Source: Larus michahellis (lineage: Eukaryota; Chordata; Aves; Charadriiformes; Laridae). Taken from it: a stretch of DNA of 64,000 bases. A program made the position numbers and the translations under genes. The stretch lies in NCBI RefSeq assembly GCF_964199755.1, contig NC_133896.1, forward strand, positions 95,046,200 through 95,110,199, read 5' to 3'. The number at the start of each line of letters is the position of its first letter. Position 1 is the first letter of the stretch. The notes under the pieces were generated by a model. The model was not told the origin of the DNA. It worked only from the letters and a program-made list of their open reading frames with translations, and ran no database searches. Below, in pieces: positions 24,687-39,416 of the stretch.

Positions 24687-27600
24687 CATTTTTCTTGACT
24701 GTAAGCAGGTGTTTGGCCCCTAGTTCACGTGTAGGTACCTGCAGTCCAGGCACCTATATCTCACACTGGCTGTAAGTGCACGTAGTTGAACTCACTCCTG
24801 AGCTTCAAACGTCACCTTGGTGTGTCCCTTGTCAGTCAATAACAATAGCAAGTTTCGTTAAAAAGTGGTTGTCAAAGCATAATCTCCAATTCCCTGGGAA
24901 TATCAGCTTCATATTGAAAACCAGTCTTTCCACTTCATTTCACGCCGTGAGGATGTAAAAAGTATCTGGAAACTGAGTCCTGAGCTGGACCGTCTTCTGA
25001 ATGGTGTGTTCACAAAACATTCAGTCCCAGAAGTCAAGAATATGTAAATATGTATTTCTCTCAAATCTTTCACCCACCTTGCCTATCTTATAAATGACTA
25101 CTACTCCTGGTTTTGCTCTGATGGATTTCCTGGAGTTTTCTTAATTCTTTCCAGGTGGTCTCTCTCCAGTTTCACATCTGCCAATGACCACATTTTCTTC
25201 CTGTATCTATTGAAAGCAGTAACCACTGTATCTGTTCCAAAACACCTCCTCATGGGCAGGCCCAGGGGCTTCTGATGACAAACAACACTTTGATGCTCAT
25301 TCGCGTTATACTGACATGTAAACCCACTGAGGATGACCAGAACAAATGGGACCTGACTATCTTCATAAATTTCCTCGAGTGCCTCGTGGGAGGCAGAACG
25401 TGCTCTTGCCAACGACCTCTGAGACTGCAGTATAAAAATAACCTAAAGCATTTAAAAAGCAACAAGAGGGGAAGGATGCATTTTATGTCAATTCAGTCAA
25501 AAAGTCCTCAGAATTAGTTGCCTGAAGTGTTTGGGAAAGCTGACAGAGTATAATAGCACAGAGACTATTTTCTTGCTTCTCAGCAAAGACAGCATTAATC
25601 GTCTGGGCTTAATATAGCCTTCCACATGCCAACTGGGTGCAAAATTATGGCTGGTATTAGAAAACCACTTACCATGTGGACAGGCTTAAAGTGCAATAAG
25701 CTGTGGGATGTGGATGCAGATGGAGTATGCCTAAGGACATACTGTGACCTTGAGAATTGTATGCCGTGCCTCTGGAGACATAGTGCCTCTTCATTATGGA
25801 CCCTGACAGAGATGGAGCTCTTCATCAGTGGTGGGGCAAGGAAGGACTTGGGTTTGGAGTCAGGCTTGAATTTTGTGATTCAGGTATATCTAGAGATGTC
25901 TGAGCACAGAGATTTAGTGGAATTGGCTGTATACACCATTATAATACCTCTATGCATAATACATAGACCAATATACATCAGGATTGGCCAGAGAGAGAAT
26001 CCACAGCTATGGGTGTTTGCAAGGATGTCAAGTGTAGAAAAAAATACAGACCTGTGAGCATCCTCCATTCTCTTCCATACCCAGCTTGGTTTGGTTGGTG
26101 TACCTTCTGCCAAATAGCTACGCTTATTTTGATAGGGAGCAGATATATGGCTGGGTATCTCATCTGAGATTTTGTCTTAGCGCATGAAGAATGCAAAGCA
26201 TGGCAAATAAGGTCAAACTCTTTAACGCCCTGTATTGTAACATCTGTACATCACAGCTTAGAGATTGTTGTTCTAGTATTACTACCTAGTAAAGTGGGCT
26301 CAGTCGTTCGATGCTTATGTAACGCTCTTTTATTCTGTATGTGAATTGTGTCTCAATCCTGTTTTTCTCCCAGTAGGTTTTCTCCAAAGTTATTAATAAA
26401 CAGTTTTGACTAATAAGTTACAGGTTCTGCAGTGAATTTTTTGTCGTTCTGTCTGTAGCTGGCCTCCTTGATTATGCAGTGATCTCTCTCTCTGATCTCT
26501 GATGCGAGGATTAATTTTAAGAGCATGATAATAAATGTACTTTTGGTGAAGTCTTTTGGGCAAATGTAAATCTTTGCTAAAATTAGAAGACATTCAGCCC
26601 AGCATTTCTGTGGTTATCCAGATACTGACATATACAACGACATCATGCAGAGTGAGTCAAGCAGAAGGCTTTTTGATAATCAACCAACACTAGTATTTAG
26701 GTAATTATGTCTGTAAAGGATGTTATGACATATCTATCCTACATGTATTGCCAGTTACCGAGACAGCTTCGTTTTATTACTAAAATATACCTTTCCTGCC
26801 TTGAAACATTACAACAATTGTGGGAACTTCTCTTATTACTGAGCCACATGCCGCCTTGGTGAAACCGACAGGGCTCAACTTGTGTGAATTAATGCTGAAC
26901 TGGAAGCACAGAGGAGACTGTCCATGGCTCCTCGTACGACTGGTGGAAGGATGAAAGGTTTGGCAGCAGGGCTGGAACTGAGAGAGGCAACTAAAAAGAG
27001 AAAGGGAAGTGAGGACATCCCAGGAATTTCTAATGGTCATCTTCTTGTGTTAGTGACCAAATACTGTGAGATCACTGAATGCCCTTTCTCCTGTTTCAAC
27101 CCGTGTTTCTGCAGACACCTCTGCACTGAGGGCCACCAAGATCTGCTAAGCTGAGGGGGCTGATCTACGTCTCACCTTCTAGCTGGGATGGGGACCCTGG
27201 GGAAATGGCTGGATATTGTGCCACCAGTTGGCGATTGCAACTATCAGGAGGTATGAGCATCTGTTACTGCTGCACATGTTCTTGTGCAAAACCCTCCCCT
27301 GGCCACAGTCAGGAAGGGGAAAGGTGGCTTCACAGAAAGCAGTTGCTATGCGCTTAACATCTTGTGTTGTCACCACTCAGCGCTGGGCCACCGTTTGGGC
27401 TGTGAAAGGAGGGTCAACCCTGTCTCCAGAGGACAGACATGCATCGATCTCTTACCCTCTCACTGCGAATCTTCCAACAAACACTGTTCCATGGTCAGAT
27501 GTGGGGAGAAGTGGCCTTATTTGCCTGCTTAGACCTCTAATACACACCTTCCAAAAACTACTGGAGTCTATCTGAAGGGCTAAATAACAAGGCGCAAGGC

Positions 27601-30600
27601 GCTTGCTGTCAGGCTGGAGTGTCGTAGCTGTGCTGGTGTTCGTCTGAACCCTGCCAGCTCAAGGCTGCTCACTGTGCTCCTTCTGCTGAAAGATTCCCCA
27701 CCATTCCTGCTTCCTTCTCCTTTTTCCCCTCCCCATGACAGGAAGGGCTCCTTGGCTTTTAGGTGGGGGCAGATCACAGCAGATGTGTGCTCTCCTTTGA
27801 GACTCGCCTACTGTTTGGCTTAATTAATCCTGACACGATGCAGTTGCTGTTACGGGAGAAATGTCAAGAGAAATTAGACCAGCGGGTAGCATGAGAACCA
27901 GGGAAGTCAGGACTGTGCGGTGCCTCACTTTCCTGGAGAAGTTTGATTTGCTTTCCTGACAAGGGTGGTGGGGAACTGGATGGCTGTGAGCAGAGGAGGC
28001 TGACCTGTGTCACCCACTCTTGGTACAGTCCCCTTGCACCGAGATCCACTGAGGGGACAGTGAGGAACTGTTCTCCAAACAAGCCCAGCAGGAGATCTAG
28101 CCATCAGCAACTGGTCCGGCTGGGCTTTCGTGAGAGCCAGGACAGCCCTGGGATTCAACTTGGCTGAGGGTCCAGGATCGCTGAAGTGTAGGGCTTAGTT
28201 GAGCCCCTTGGGGAGGAGAGAAGCACTGCTGAGTTCCTTCTTTATCTTCTTTTATTCTATCTATGAGCACCTTCAGCTGCTGTTTCTCACCACTTCCTTC
28301 ACCTTTATATCTATTGACTTGAATGATTTCATACACCGATCAATTTTGCTGGATTTATCAACAGCTTTCATGCTTTTTTTCTTAAAGCAAACAACCTTCG
28401 TATTTTGATGTTCCATTAGACCATCGCATTTGAGCTCTTTCCTTTCTGCAATGATCTGATTTAAAGAAATGAGAAGGTGGTGTAATAATACACAGTGCAG
28501 CTGCACAACGTGTATGCATTGTAATACATATTTGCCTCTATAAGAACATCTCCTCCACTGTGCTCTCCTGTGGGACATGTAACTTGTAAGTCTGCAGATG
28601 CCACAAGCCTGGAATAGATTGCACTTACGGAGAACTAGCTTTGACACTTAAATATTGCCCAAAGTTCAGGAACGTATTTTGTGCAGTGCGTCTTGGGGAT
28701 GCAAGCACATAAAATTTCGCTCTGCTTGATGCATTGGCAAAAAAGTTTCTTTGTTCTACCACAGACAGGCACCTACTTGCCAAAGGGATGTTACTCATAT
28801 TTAAATATTAAGAACAAGACCGTGCCATGGCATGGTATCTCTGGCTTGCCAAGCTCAGAAGTAAGTTTGTCTTCTAGTAGTGCAGAAGGAATATATTCCT
28901 CTCCTTTTGAACCCACAGACTGCACGTCCTGTTGCAGGCATTGGAGGTCTTGCTCCTGCTGTCTGCCCTGGGCTCAGTGCAGGCGTGCTTCTCTGTGACA
29001 CCTCAAGGGAGTGGACCATGAGCTGCATTGCACCAAGAAGCAGAGAAGACACCAGGCACTCAGAGGGGAACATAGAAAGGATGCAAAAAAAGGATGGTTT
29101 TGTGAGGGCTGTGCCGCTCCACAGGGGACAAAGGCCTGCCTGCAGCAGAGGTGCTGGCTTTGGCAGCTGTGATGGCAGTAGCTACTCTGCCCTGTCAGGC
29201 CTCTTTCTCTGCACCAGTGAGCTCCAGGCCCAGGGGCTGCTCAGCGGGTTGGTCTAGGCACAGGGTTACCCAGGGCAGGAGGTTATAGGAGGCAGCAAGA
29301 CAGTCATGGTCTCTTGCCCACTATACCTGTGTGTGCAGATGAAAACCGAGCTATTGCTGGCTGGTGATGGCCCCTCTAATCTGCAGCAATCAGTGCATCC
29401 TGTGTCAGCCAAAGGCTCAGCTCACCCCTGTGAGAGCAGTCCCGTGGTCTTATGCATTGTGTCCCTCATCCCCATCCTGTTCTATGTTCCTCAAAAGATC
29501 ACAGCATTGTTTATTCTCCCTCTGTTTTGGTCAGGGCAAAAAGGCATTCTCTGTTGTGCTGTAGAAGACCTAATTCGTGAGGACAAGCCCTCCTCTCTCA
29601 CTTTGGGCTTGGTCTGAACCTTACTGCACACATCCAAGGTGTAAGAGGGCGAAGGGAATGGGATATGGGGACTATGTGAAGTGTGTCTCAGATACCAGTC
29701 ACTGATCCCACATCCATTCATTTCCCTCTTCACTCTACTCTTTACCAGAGGTGCAGCTCTGCTAGGTTGAATGTCACCGGGCTGCACAAAACACTCGCTG
29801 TCTGTGGTCACAGCAGGTCTGCCCGTCCTCTGGGTGATGAGTTTCCAATGAATCTGTAGAAGGAGACCTGTACCTGGTAAGCATCACTGCTCCCTTGATC
29901 CTAATGTCCATTTCCTTGCTGGGAGAGCCTCAGGAGCTGTGACCATGGGGAGCAGCCTCATAGCTGCCCGTGAAGGGGGGGGTGTGTTTGTGTGGTGCTG
30001 ATCACACTGCATGAGGTGGGAATGCACCTCTGTTCGCATCAGGCCACTGCCTGAGCCGGGGCTGTCTTCTGCTGCTCCGCCTGAGAGCTGCACACATCAG
30101 GGCTGCCACACAGCATGGCTGCTTTACTGGGTTGTTTGTTTTTGGTTTCTGTTTTGTTTTTTTTTTTTTCACAAATCAGGTGTGTTTCAGTGACCAAAAC
30201 TGCCCATGACTTAGAAAGGAGCTGCGCTAGAGCTGACAGTTTAAGGCATTTTGACACAAGCACACAGAGAGCCCCTTGATGCTCTCAAATTTTGCTCCAT
30301 CTTATGTATTGGAGTGTTTTCCATCCAAGCAGCTGAGATGCAGAAATTCTGGGAGCTCTGGACCCCTTCTGTGCACTCAGAGCTATGTCAGGCCTTGTCA
30401 TCCATGTCAGCAGCAATATTGACTGCTTCAGGGCTGAAGGACTGAGGCTAGGTCAGGCCTTTTGGGAGGAGCTGCCATTGGAAGCATTCCTCTTCTTGTG
30501 TCCTTCATGTCTACAAGTCCATGTCCTACAAGTCCTCTATCTGCTTGAACACAGCAGACGCCAGCCTGGCTCAATGTTTTGGCTTAGGTGAAGCAGGTAG

Positions 30601-33600
30601 TGGGGTCGTTGTCCCATACTTTGCACCCCTTGGTCTAGGCTACTTGTCTCAACAGCTGGGTGCAGCAGCTGATGGAAGCCCTCCTCCTTCCCTTCACTGC
30701 TGTTGAGCTGGGCACAGCAGGTCACTGCCGCAAATGGTGTGGGTTGTTGCGTTGACATCTGAACAGGTTTTGGTCTGAGGGTGATGCCAGTTGCCTTTAC
30801 CCCAAGCCTCCACAGGTGAGCAGAGATAGCTGTAGTGATGGAAAAGGTGGCTGCCCCAGCTTGCAGTTGCTGCTGCCTGGTTGGTAGTTGCCAGCCCTGA
30901 CCAATCTGCTGGGGAAGCTGTGCAAGTTTCATTCCCTCATCCGAGTTGTGCAAAATCCTCAAGCTTAGCTCACGTCAATCGTTTCGATGGCTTCAACTAA
31001 TCTGTTTGTTTTTTCCATGGCTTGGATTTGGGAAGGCTCCTGTGAACTGGTCTCTCAGCAGTGCGGTGTAGGCCCCTCCATCTTTGCAAGGGCAGCAAAA
31101 GCAAGCTGGGGTACATCTGCTCTTCCACTGGCATGGCTGAACCTGAGGCAAAGGCTCCTCTCCATTGCCTGAGGCCTTTCTCACTCACAGCCCTGCCCGG
31201 GGTTAGTTAAAGCAGCACAGACTCCTCCCTGAGCTCTCTCATGTCAGTATAAAAGTGGCTTACATCCGCTTTTTAATTCATAATTTCCTTACAGACTTAA
31301 CTTGGATCATCATAAGCTGTTTTCAATCCTATAGAGTGCGAGCGAAGAGGGGGGCCTTCAACTAAATGCACGTAACACCAGCACAATTTTCTGGGTGGGC
31401 AAGCTCTGAGCAACGTGACTGAAGGCATGTGAATATTCACAGCCATTAAAGTCAAAATAAATACAGTGCGGGTGGCCTAATAGATTCAAACAGTGAATGC
31501 TGTAGCAGGAACTGCTGTCAGTGTCCATGAGCAAAGAAATACGGAGTTCATCCAAAGAAAAAAAAAGTATATTCACTCTGCATTATTCACCCAACCGCAG
31601 CTTCTCCTCAGGGAGACCATGCTGGTAATGGCTGGAATGGGCGAAGGCAAAGCAAAAGGTGCAACAAAAATGGCAATATAAACCAAGCATTTTCTCACGT
31701 TTCGCCTATTGGTGCTAAACTATTAAATGTGTTTGCTCAGGGTGGGAGGTTGTGGAGCCCTCAGGCAGGAGCAGCAACACGCAGAGACACCCCTGAGACT
31801 TTCTACATACGCTCTGAAAGATGCTCCAAGGATAGTTTTTCACGGTTGTATCACAGGACCTTCTTGAAGGAAGGAGAGACACCCCACCCCTCTCCATTCA
31901 CTAGTCAGTTGACTGCAAGGTAGTAGGAATGGAAGGACTAGCACCTGGCTGGGTTGGGAAGGAAGACCTACTGATGGTTCTCCTGTCTTTATACCCATGC
32001 TCCTGCATAAACCTCTGGAAGTTAGCTATCATTAGTGTCTCAACAAATTACGATAAGGTTTGGGGACCAGCTCCTCTGGGCACTTTAGTAAACCTGAACC
32101 TTATTAGACGTCTTCCAGAAAGTCAGCAGAGTCTTTGCACATTTACTTCAATGTTATTAATTTACAAGGGTTACTCAATTAGGAGAGTCTGCTAACTTGT
32201 AAAACTTTACTTATTTACACTGTTTCTTGGAGAGGGATTTTCTCAAAGCGTGATGATGATAAGCTTAGGCATTACAAATCCTCTTGCTGCTTTTGTCAAC
32301 AGGCAGCCTGAGAGCATTAATCAGAGACGCAAGCTTCATGGCAGTGCCTTCGCTCCAGTTCCCCGCTGCTGGGCACGGCTCTGCGAAGCACCGGCTTCCC
32401 CCCAGGCCTGGAGGAGCTCTGCACACCAGCACGAGCCTTTCCCGGGGATGGAAACCCCATTTGAAAGGCAGCAGAAAATCGGGATGTTTCTCGTGACCCC
32501 CTTTTTTAGGCAACAGGCAAGACAAGGCTGTCTTTGCCTCAAAAGAAAAGCACTCTCCCTAAAGCATGCATTTCAGCTCAAGACAATTTTCTTGCACCTT
32601 GCAGGTCTCTACTGCATGAAGCTTAGGTAGGACAAGATGCGGGGTACGTTTGGGCTTCAAAGCATGCTCCGAGTCACTTTGCAGCCAAATGAAAAATTGC
32701 GGTTCAAATTACTCCTGCAGAGAAGGGAAATGGAGCACAGGGTGAGGAGGACTGGGAGTCTTGTGACCTCCAAGCCCTCAAGACTGTCTCGATCACCTTG
32801 AGGGGTGTCCCAAAAGCCCCCTGTTTGTCTAGGAGCCTCCAAGTGATTTCAGTCCAAGCCAGTATGCAGCTCTGTGTTATTCGCACAGCAAATGTGGTAG
32901 GTAAATGCTGCTGATCTGCTACTCCTGGGAGGTGCTGGTACACATTAATGGTATGAGGAACTTGGCACAATTTCTGCCCTGCCCCAGCCCGGGGTGTTAT
33001 TTATCCCCGTGTCACTGCTGCAAGTGAGATTTAACAAAGAAGAGTTTCTCATTCCTGATAGTTACTGAGATTTTGCTCTGGGCACTTGGTGAATCCTCCT
33101 CTCCCTGGTGTGCAGACACTGTTGGTGCATGAAGCGTGAAGTTTGAACCCAGCCGGCAGACTGGGACAAGTCCTTCCCCCATGATGGATTCACTAAGACA
33201 GTACTGGGGAAGGTGAACCCATCTGCTAGCTGGTTTGGGCAGGAAGACCGCTGTCTCAGGCAGTGACAAATAAGGGTAGGATCCAGCTGCCAGAACAGGC
33301 AGATATTAGAGACACGGAGGGTTTGACACAGGTTGTGTAGAAGTGAATTATTGCTCCTTTTGACCCTTTGTCCAGCGTCTGCCTGTCTGGCTACTCGGAC
33401 TACTTTATGTGATATTCAGAACTTTATTCTGTGTATTGACATTTGTCTTCTTTGAAAGCTGCAGGGAGAGGATAAACCACTGTTTTCTTACGTGGAAAAT
33501 GCCAATAATGAAATTGGATGCAGTGAGTTCTCCCTTCACTAAGAGCTCCATGGTTTTACGAACGTATACGTGAGCGTGTTGGTAGCCTTTGCTGCCTTGA

Positions 33601-33902
33601 AGGGTCTTCCTTCTTGAAGCAAATTGATTTCCCCTCAGAGTCAACATGAAAGCAAAGGTTTTCAGCCCTGACTGTTCTACAGGTGCCTATGCAAGATCTA
33701 ATATACGTGTTAATGTGCATGCAAGAATGTTGCTAGGAAACTTGTGAGAGCTAAATGAGGAAATGCTGTTAATAGAGGCAAGCATCAGGGCCTCAAAAGT
33801 CTTCCTTTGCAGTCTTGCAGATGTCGTTATTATATAAAGAGGGCCAACTGTGAAGTTGGGTTGGGTCATCCCCTGGTATCAGTGGGCCTGCTTAAATAGC
33901 AG

Positions 33903-33919
33903 AAAAAAAAAAAAAAAAA
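33903..33919 (+). repeat. Poly-A run of 17
   Basis: A pure mononucleotide run flanked by G on both sides. No retrocopy body or AATAAA was recognised just upstream, so it is not called a retroposon tail. Confidence 0.9.
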
Positions 33920-36900
33920 GCCTTAGTTTGGCTCTTTTGATGAGGTTTTGATGTTGCTTCGTCCCAGATAAGCTTCATTGAATCATCTGCTTCTGGAAAG
34001 GGCAGGTAAGTGTTTTCTGTCTGGGTTAGTTGGTGAGGACTCTGCTCTGCCTCGTTTCACTGTACGTATTTGGCGCTCGTTGGTGACCAGCCTGTTACAG
34101 ACCTGTCTGAGCCCCAAGTTGGAGCACTGCTTTCCCAGTCAGCCTGAAAAAGTTTTGTGGTGTCTAGACCACTGAGGGAGGTGACGTTTTGCCACTACCT
34201 TTGTCTGCTTCCAGTGGGCCCCTTAGAGCTTAATTCAACTCAAAAGTGATCTTGAATGAAAGATTTTCCTCCCCTCTTTGTGGTGTAATTGCCTATAGAT
34301 CCCAAGGGATGCAAAGTTAGCAGGGAATGCTAATATCTTACATTTGGAAGAGACCAAAACACTTCTGTCTCAGGTTGACAATGGGTATGCTTAATACATG
34401 ATCTTCCTGAGTTAACTCCTCCTGCTTTCTCCTCTTAAAGGCATATTATTTCTGCAACAAGCAGTGTTCTTCCTGCCAGTACTGACCCCAAGAAGCAATC
34501 CCTTTTGCTTCTTGCAAAGGGTTAGGGAGTGCTGAGCTTGCCCTCTTTTGGAGAAACATTAAACTGTGTTATGTTATGTACTTTCCAAGTGCTGTAAAAT
34601 TTAGGGCTGGCAATCCTGGCTTATGCCCAGCTGAATCTGTGTTATTCTGCTACTTTAGCTTCTTTTCTAACTTCGTCAGTACATAATACTTCCCTTTGTG
34701 TCAGTACTTGTTGCATTTTTTTATTTTTTATTTTTTTTAGAAACAGATAGGAAAAAAACTCAAAAGAAACCAAATAAATTAACTAAACTCCAGCAGAAGA
34801 GGTTTTCTTTGGGTATGACCATTTGTTCTCTCAGCTAAGAAGTGACCTGCAGGTTTCTGCTGTCAGCTGGAGAGGGAAGGTCTTTGCTGTAGTGTGACGT
34901 GTGGATGAAAGCAAGGGGTGTCCTAGAGAAGCTTTTTTGGAATGAGGTGGGGATGGAGTTGTTCCTCATGCGTCCTGAAGCATAACTTGTTTAGGTGGCT
35001 CATGCTGAAGGAGCCCCGATAACTTTTAAGCAAAAAAAATTGTCTCAAATAATTTAGTGAGCTTAAAATGTTTATTGGAAGAATTGTCTCCTCCTTGGCT
35101 CCCTAGTGTTCAGATCCAAAGATTTTTTTTTTTTTTTAATCTTGAAGGCTTTGCGTTCCTAAGAGATTGTGTGATATTTTTTTCCCATCTCTTAGTTGAT
35201 CTAATAAAAATTAATTTCTTTCCCTACAAACTTTGTCTCAGCTACAGCCTAAAGCCTTCACGACTACAACAATGCTACTACTGTGAACAAAGTTGCCTCA
35301 ATTTCAATGAATCCAACTGTGCAGAACTCAAAGGGAATTAGCTGTGCAACCATTTAAAAATGACTCAAATGCATTTCTAAGTACAAAAAGTCATAGCATT
35401 AAAATTTCAAGTCTTTTCAGGACATATGTCCCCTTTGTGCAGCTGGGAATTGCCCTTCCCTAATAGCATGAAGCTCCCATTTCTATCCCTTCACAACCAT
35501 CAGGCATTAAAGATGAGAGGGTTTTTGTTGTACAGGGTTTTTATGCCTAGAAAAGCATCACTTGCCTAAGGCTGAATCTGAATCTTGTCTGCCCTGAGTG
35601 GGGATAGTTTGGGGAGAAATGCCTTTGAAACTGATGAGTTATTTGTAGCACTAGAATACATCTTTCTGAAGATGGATTAATGGGTAGAGTATAGCTGAGC
35701 TGGTGAAAGGTACATGATTAATTCAGTTTTGACAGGACTGCATAACTTATAGCCTGGATCACACCTCCAATTAGGCATATCACATTCTTTATTTCTACAG
35801 CTGTAGAGTCTAGGAATACCATACCTGAATGTCAGCCTTAGCGTGCTTGGTGCTGTACAAACAGAAATAAAAATACAATCTGAGAGAGAGAGAGCGCACC
35901 TGAAAAATATTGAGACTATTTTGGAAGGCAGTGCTGCTCACTAGTGACATATTAGACTATTGAAGCTTTCATGCTTAATGAATTCCTGACTATTTCCATA
36001 AATGTCCCAGTTTCTGCCTTTGCAGCCGTTCTCTTGCGGAGGCCAAGTTTGATTCCAAGGAGAAATAAGCCGAGGAAGGCTACTTAAGGGGGCGGGAGAA
36101 GCATTGCAGAGACGTGGATGTCTGGTAATGCTGTAGATGATGTGGGTTTTGGGTGCCACGGTCACCAGAGGTTGAAGTTTTGCTCATGAGGGATGTGTCG
36201 GTTCCTGCCTTCTGAAACTATAACACAGGGCTACAGAAAAGAAGGGGAATTTGCCTGTAAAGGAAGTGGTCTGTCCCAGGCAGAAGCAGGTCGCCGTGCC
36301 TCATTATAGGCGTGACCAAGGTGATGAGGACAGCTAGCTAGGCTGGAGCTCCTGGTTCCTGTAAGGGCATTAGCTACCCTTGCTGTGGGCCCATCTCTCA
36401 ATGCCAAGCAGCCTAGGGAAAGCAGGCTCAAACTGAACTGCTGCCCCTTTGCAATCATTTGGCAGGGGGTCCTTCCCCCCAGTGCAAAGTGGCTGTCAGT
36501 CAAAACCCCTCGTTAGTGGCACTGCGCTGAAGACTTTGCTGTTATGCCTCTACCTGTAGGACTTGCAAGGCTGTTGTAGGAGCTCTGCTGTGCGCCTCCG
36601 CGACACACCTCGGGGCTACTGTTCCTTGCACAGCTTGTGCTCCCCTTGCTAGTGATTTAGGAAGTATTGCTGTATAAATCAGTATGCAGGGAAATAACTT
36701 AGTGTCTCTGCCAGGTGTCTGTTTTCCTGTAGTCTTCCCCAGTGTTTCAGACTGGATCGGTAATGAGCAGAGAGCTATATTTGTGTGGAAGTGAGACGAC
36801 AGCTCCTTAAGGATTCATTTATTGGGCTGCAGGCCAATGCATATTCTGGCCCTTGATTGCATGTTACTCACTGCATTTAGTTAATCCAACAGGGAAGGCT

Positions 36901-37693
36901 TTAAATTTTCAATCCAACAGCACAAATGCACCATTGCACAGTCCTTTGATTTTCTTACTAGCAACATGTGAGTAATGAGAAATGGGGGCTAAGGAGGAAA
37001 TGATCAACAGTGTTGTTTTATCTGAGGAGGGTCAAGATCTGCTCTGTGGCTCTGGACTCCTTGTGGTAGAGGTAAGATAAGTACTGTGCTCTTGTCTTTT
37101 CACAACATCAAGACCCATTTTGTGAGACTCTTCTGAAAAATCTGGTTTGTAGCTGCTTGCCTTTGCATTCCTATAGAAAGGCAGCTGATTTCTTCCCTAG
37201 TGGGAGAAGGATTTATCCTTGGAGATGACACCTCCTGGAAACCATTATAGAACATAGTATCCCTGGTAACTGGAGCTGATATTTCTATACTCAGAAGAAA
37301 TCTGTGCCATGTTAAACTGAGAGTTGAATGAGTGGAGGAGGATAATTTCAGAAAAAGCTGCTCTGAGACACCGGAGGTAGGATCGGGAGTCCATGCGAGG
37401 TGTCCAAATGTAACCTTATACACAAGTGTGAACCCAGTCCCAAATTCTGTAGTACCCACATCACCTTTCAAACATAGCATGTCCAGGGAGGTCACTTAGA
37501 CCTCACCTGTCCCATATACATTTTAAATTGTTACCAAAGTAATACCAGTCTGAGAAAAACTGAGTTGGTTAGCATGCCCCGTATCAGTATGAGCTTGCTA
37601 TGATTTTCTACTGGTTAAATTGGATTGAGGTTAAGTACTGTTGTGGTGATGTAGAGGCTTTGATTCACTACCACATATGAAATCAGGGAGAAG

Positions 37694-37920
37694 CAGAGGG
37701 AGCTGGGCTTCTTCAGCCTGGAGAAGAGCAGGGTCAGGGGAGCAAGCACCTGTCTTCCAATGCATAGGTGGAGGCCATCAAGGAGATGTAGGCATGCTCG
37801 TTACTGAGGATAATTAATCACTGGAATAGGTAGCTCAGAGAGGTTGTGGAGTCTATGTCCTTGGAGGTTGTGAAGAACTGACTGGTCAAAGCCTCAAGCA
37901 ACCTAGTCTGAATTGAATGT
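37694..37920 (+). mobile_element. Degraded CR1 LINE fragment
   Basis: The phrase CAGAGGGAGCTGGGC followed by TTCTTCAGCCTGGAGAAGAG is the CR1 ORF2 segment seen throughout bird genomes. A later part, AATAATTAATCACTGGAATAGG and GCTCAGAGAGGTTGTGGAGT, is the same element after substitutions and an internal deletion. The frame is broken and the 3' octamers are missing. Boundaries are approximate. Confidence 0.8.
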
Positions 37921-39416
37921 TGACCTTGCTGAAATTGTTAATTTGCTAGGTTTTTTTGAAGTAAAAAATGGGTTTTTTTTCCATTACTTTTTTTCCTCAA
38001 CTTAGTTGCCTCACAGCAACATTTTTAGTTCAAAGCTTTAAGAAAAAAATCTTTCGAACCCTTTCTGTATCTGAGAAGCACTAAGACTGGAATCTCTCCA
38101 TGAAAAGATGTGAAGAAAAACACTTGTGGTAAAAATTCAGTCAGAAAACTTGGACCTGGTCTATGCTCAGTTTTTGATGTGTCTAGACAGAGCGAATAAC
38201 ACTGGCGGTGGTAACTAGGACTTCTCAGAGTTATTTCATATTCATATTGCAGTTGCACCCAAGGGCCCGCTGGTAATGAAGCCCCCCATAGGTTGGTCCA
38301 GCATATCCCTTTGAAGAACATGCAGATGAAGAAAAAAGTGAATTTATTATTAAGGGCTTAATTTAGATAAATTGAGTTGAATCTGTGCTACCAAACTGAA
38401 AACTCCAATTGGTTTCCTAGAAGTCTGATCCTCCGTAGTTCTCCAGATGGGTTTAAAGTACTACGTGTTCCCCCAGCAGAACATGCTCCCTCTGGCTGAC
38501 CAACACCCAGCTGCTACTACCTCATATCTTTTTGGGAGCAACCTGTTTTGAAAGGACAGCCTCAGTGGAGGTCACACTCCCTTCTCCTCATACTGATACA
38601 GTATAGGGGAATGCAGGCATGGTGTGGTAACAGAGGTTGCAGTGCAGAGGAGAACAGGCATGAGGTGATGACAATAGAGATGCAGGATACCACTGTATGC
38701 ACCAAGTCTATAAACATCTTGCCAGTGATCAGATAAAGAAATGTGGACGTGAGAGCCGGTCAGAACCAGCATTAAGGAGAAAAAAGAACAAAATCCAAAA
38801 GTTCTCCATATGTAGTAAATCTGGATGTTGTGTGGACTTGCAGATCAAGGAAGGAGGAGTAAGATGTAAAATGCTGCTAGAAAATGTATAAACCCGACTC
38901 CATATGGACCTTAGATGGAGGAGGAAGAATACATCAGCATCGTGCTCCTCCCTGTGAAGAGAAAGGTGGGATGTTTGCCAGGAAGTGTGTGAAACAATTT
39001 AAACTGTAGTATCACTCAGATTTTTTTTTCCAGTTAATATTCTTTCTTTATTTTTTCCTCCAATAATTACATCAAGGCAATTAACATTTCTTGGATTAGA
39101 CTGTTAAGATTTCAATTACACTGACTAAATTCTTGGGTTTGCATGTAAGGTCTGTTTCTGTATTGTCTATAGCAAGAATTTAAGTGCAAAAGTGGCACTC
39201 TGCAGGTGAGTGATAGCCATGAAAAAGTAAAAAAGAAATAAGGACCAGAAGAGGTAATAAATTCCTCAGGCTCAGCTTTGTGCCCTCTGGCATGAAATGT
39301 TCTCCTGCCATCCCAACTTGCAGTACTCCATGAGACCAAGCTCTATCTGGAGAAACCCGTGAGTGAGAGAGCACTGATTGCTGCCAAATGCAAGTCAGAT
39401 GGCACTAGGGAAATAG
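37921..39416. other. Non-coding gap between two CR1 copies
   Basis: AT-rich sequence with short T-runs and no supported exon. Small open frames on both strands have no family resemblance. Confidence 0.5.

Larger units (their letters stand above)
21397..37693. other. Non-coding stretch between the candidate IGSF11 first exons
   Basis: No gene could be supported. The stretch holds a hairpin-forming inverted repeat at 24584-24686, a run of 17 A at 33903-33919 and T-runs near 30160 and 35127. Open frames of up to 167 codons (21753-22256, minus) have no recognisable domain, splice context or start context. Confidence 0.5.

Noticed and set aside
25626-26057. 143-codon plus-strand open frame
   Set aside because: No similarity recognised, and the opposite strand is also open over most of it. 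Treated as chance.
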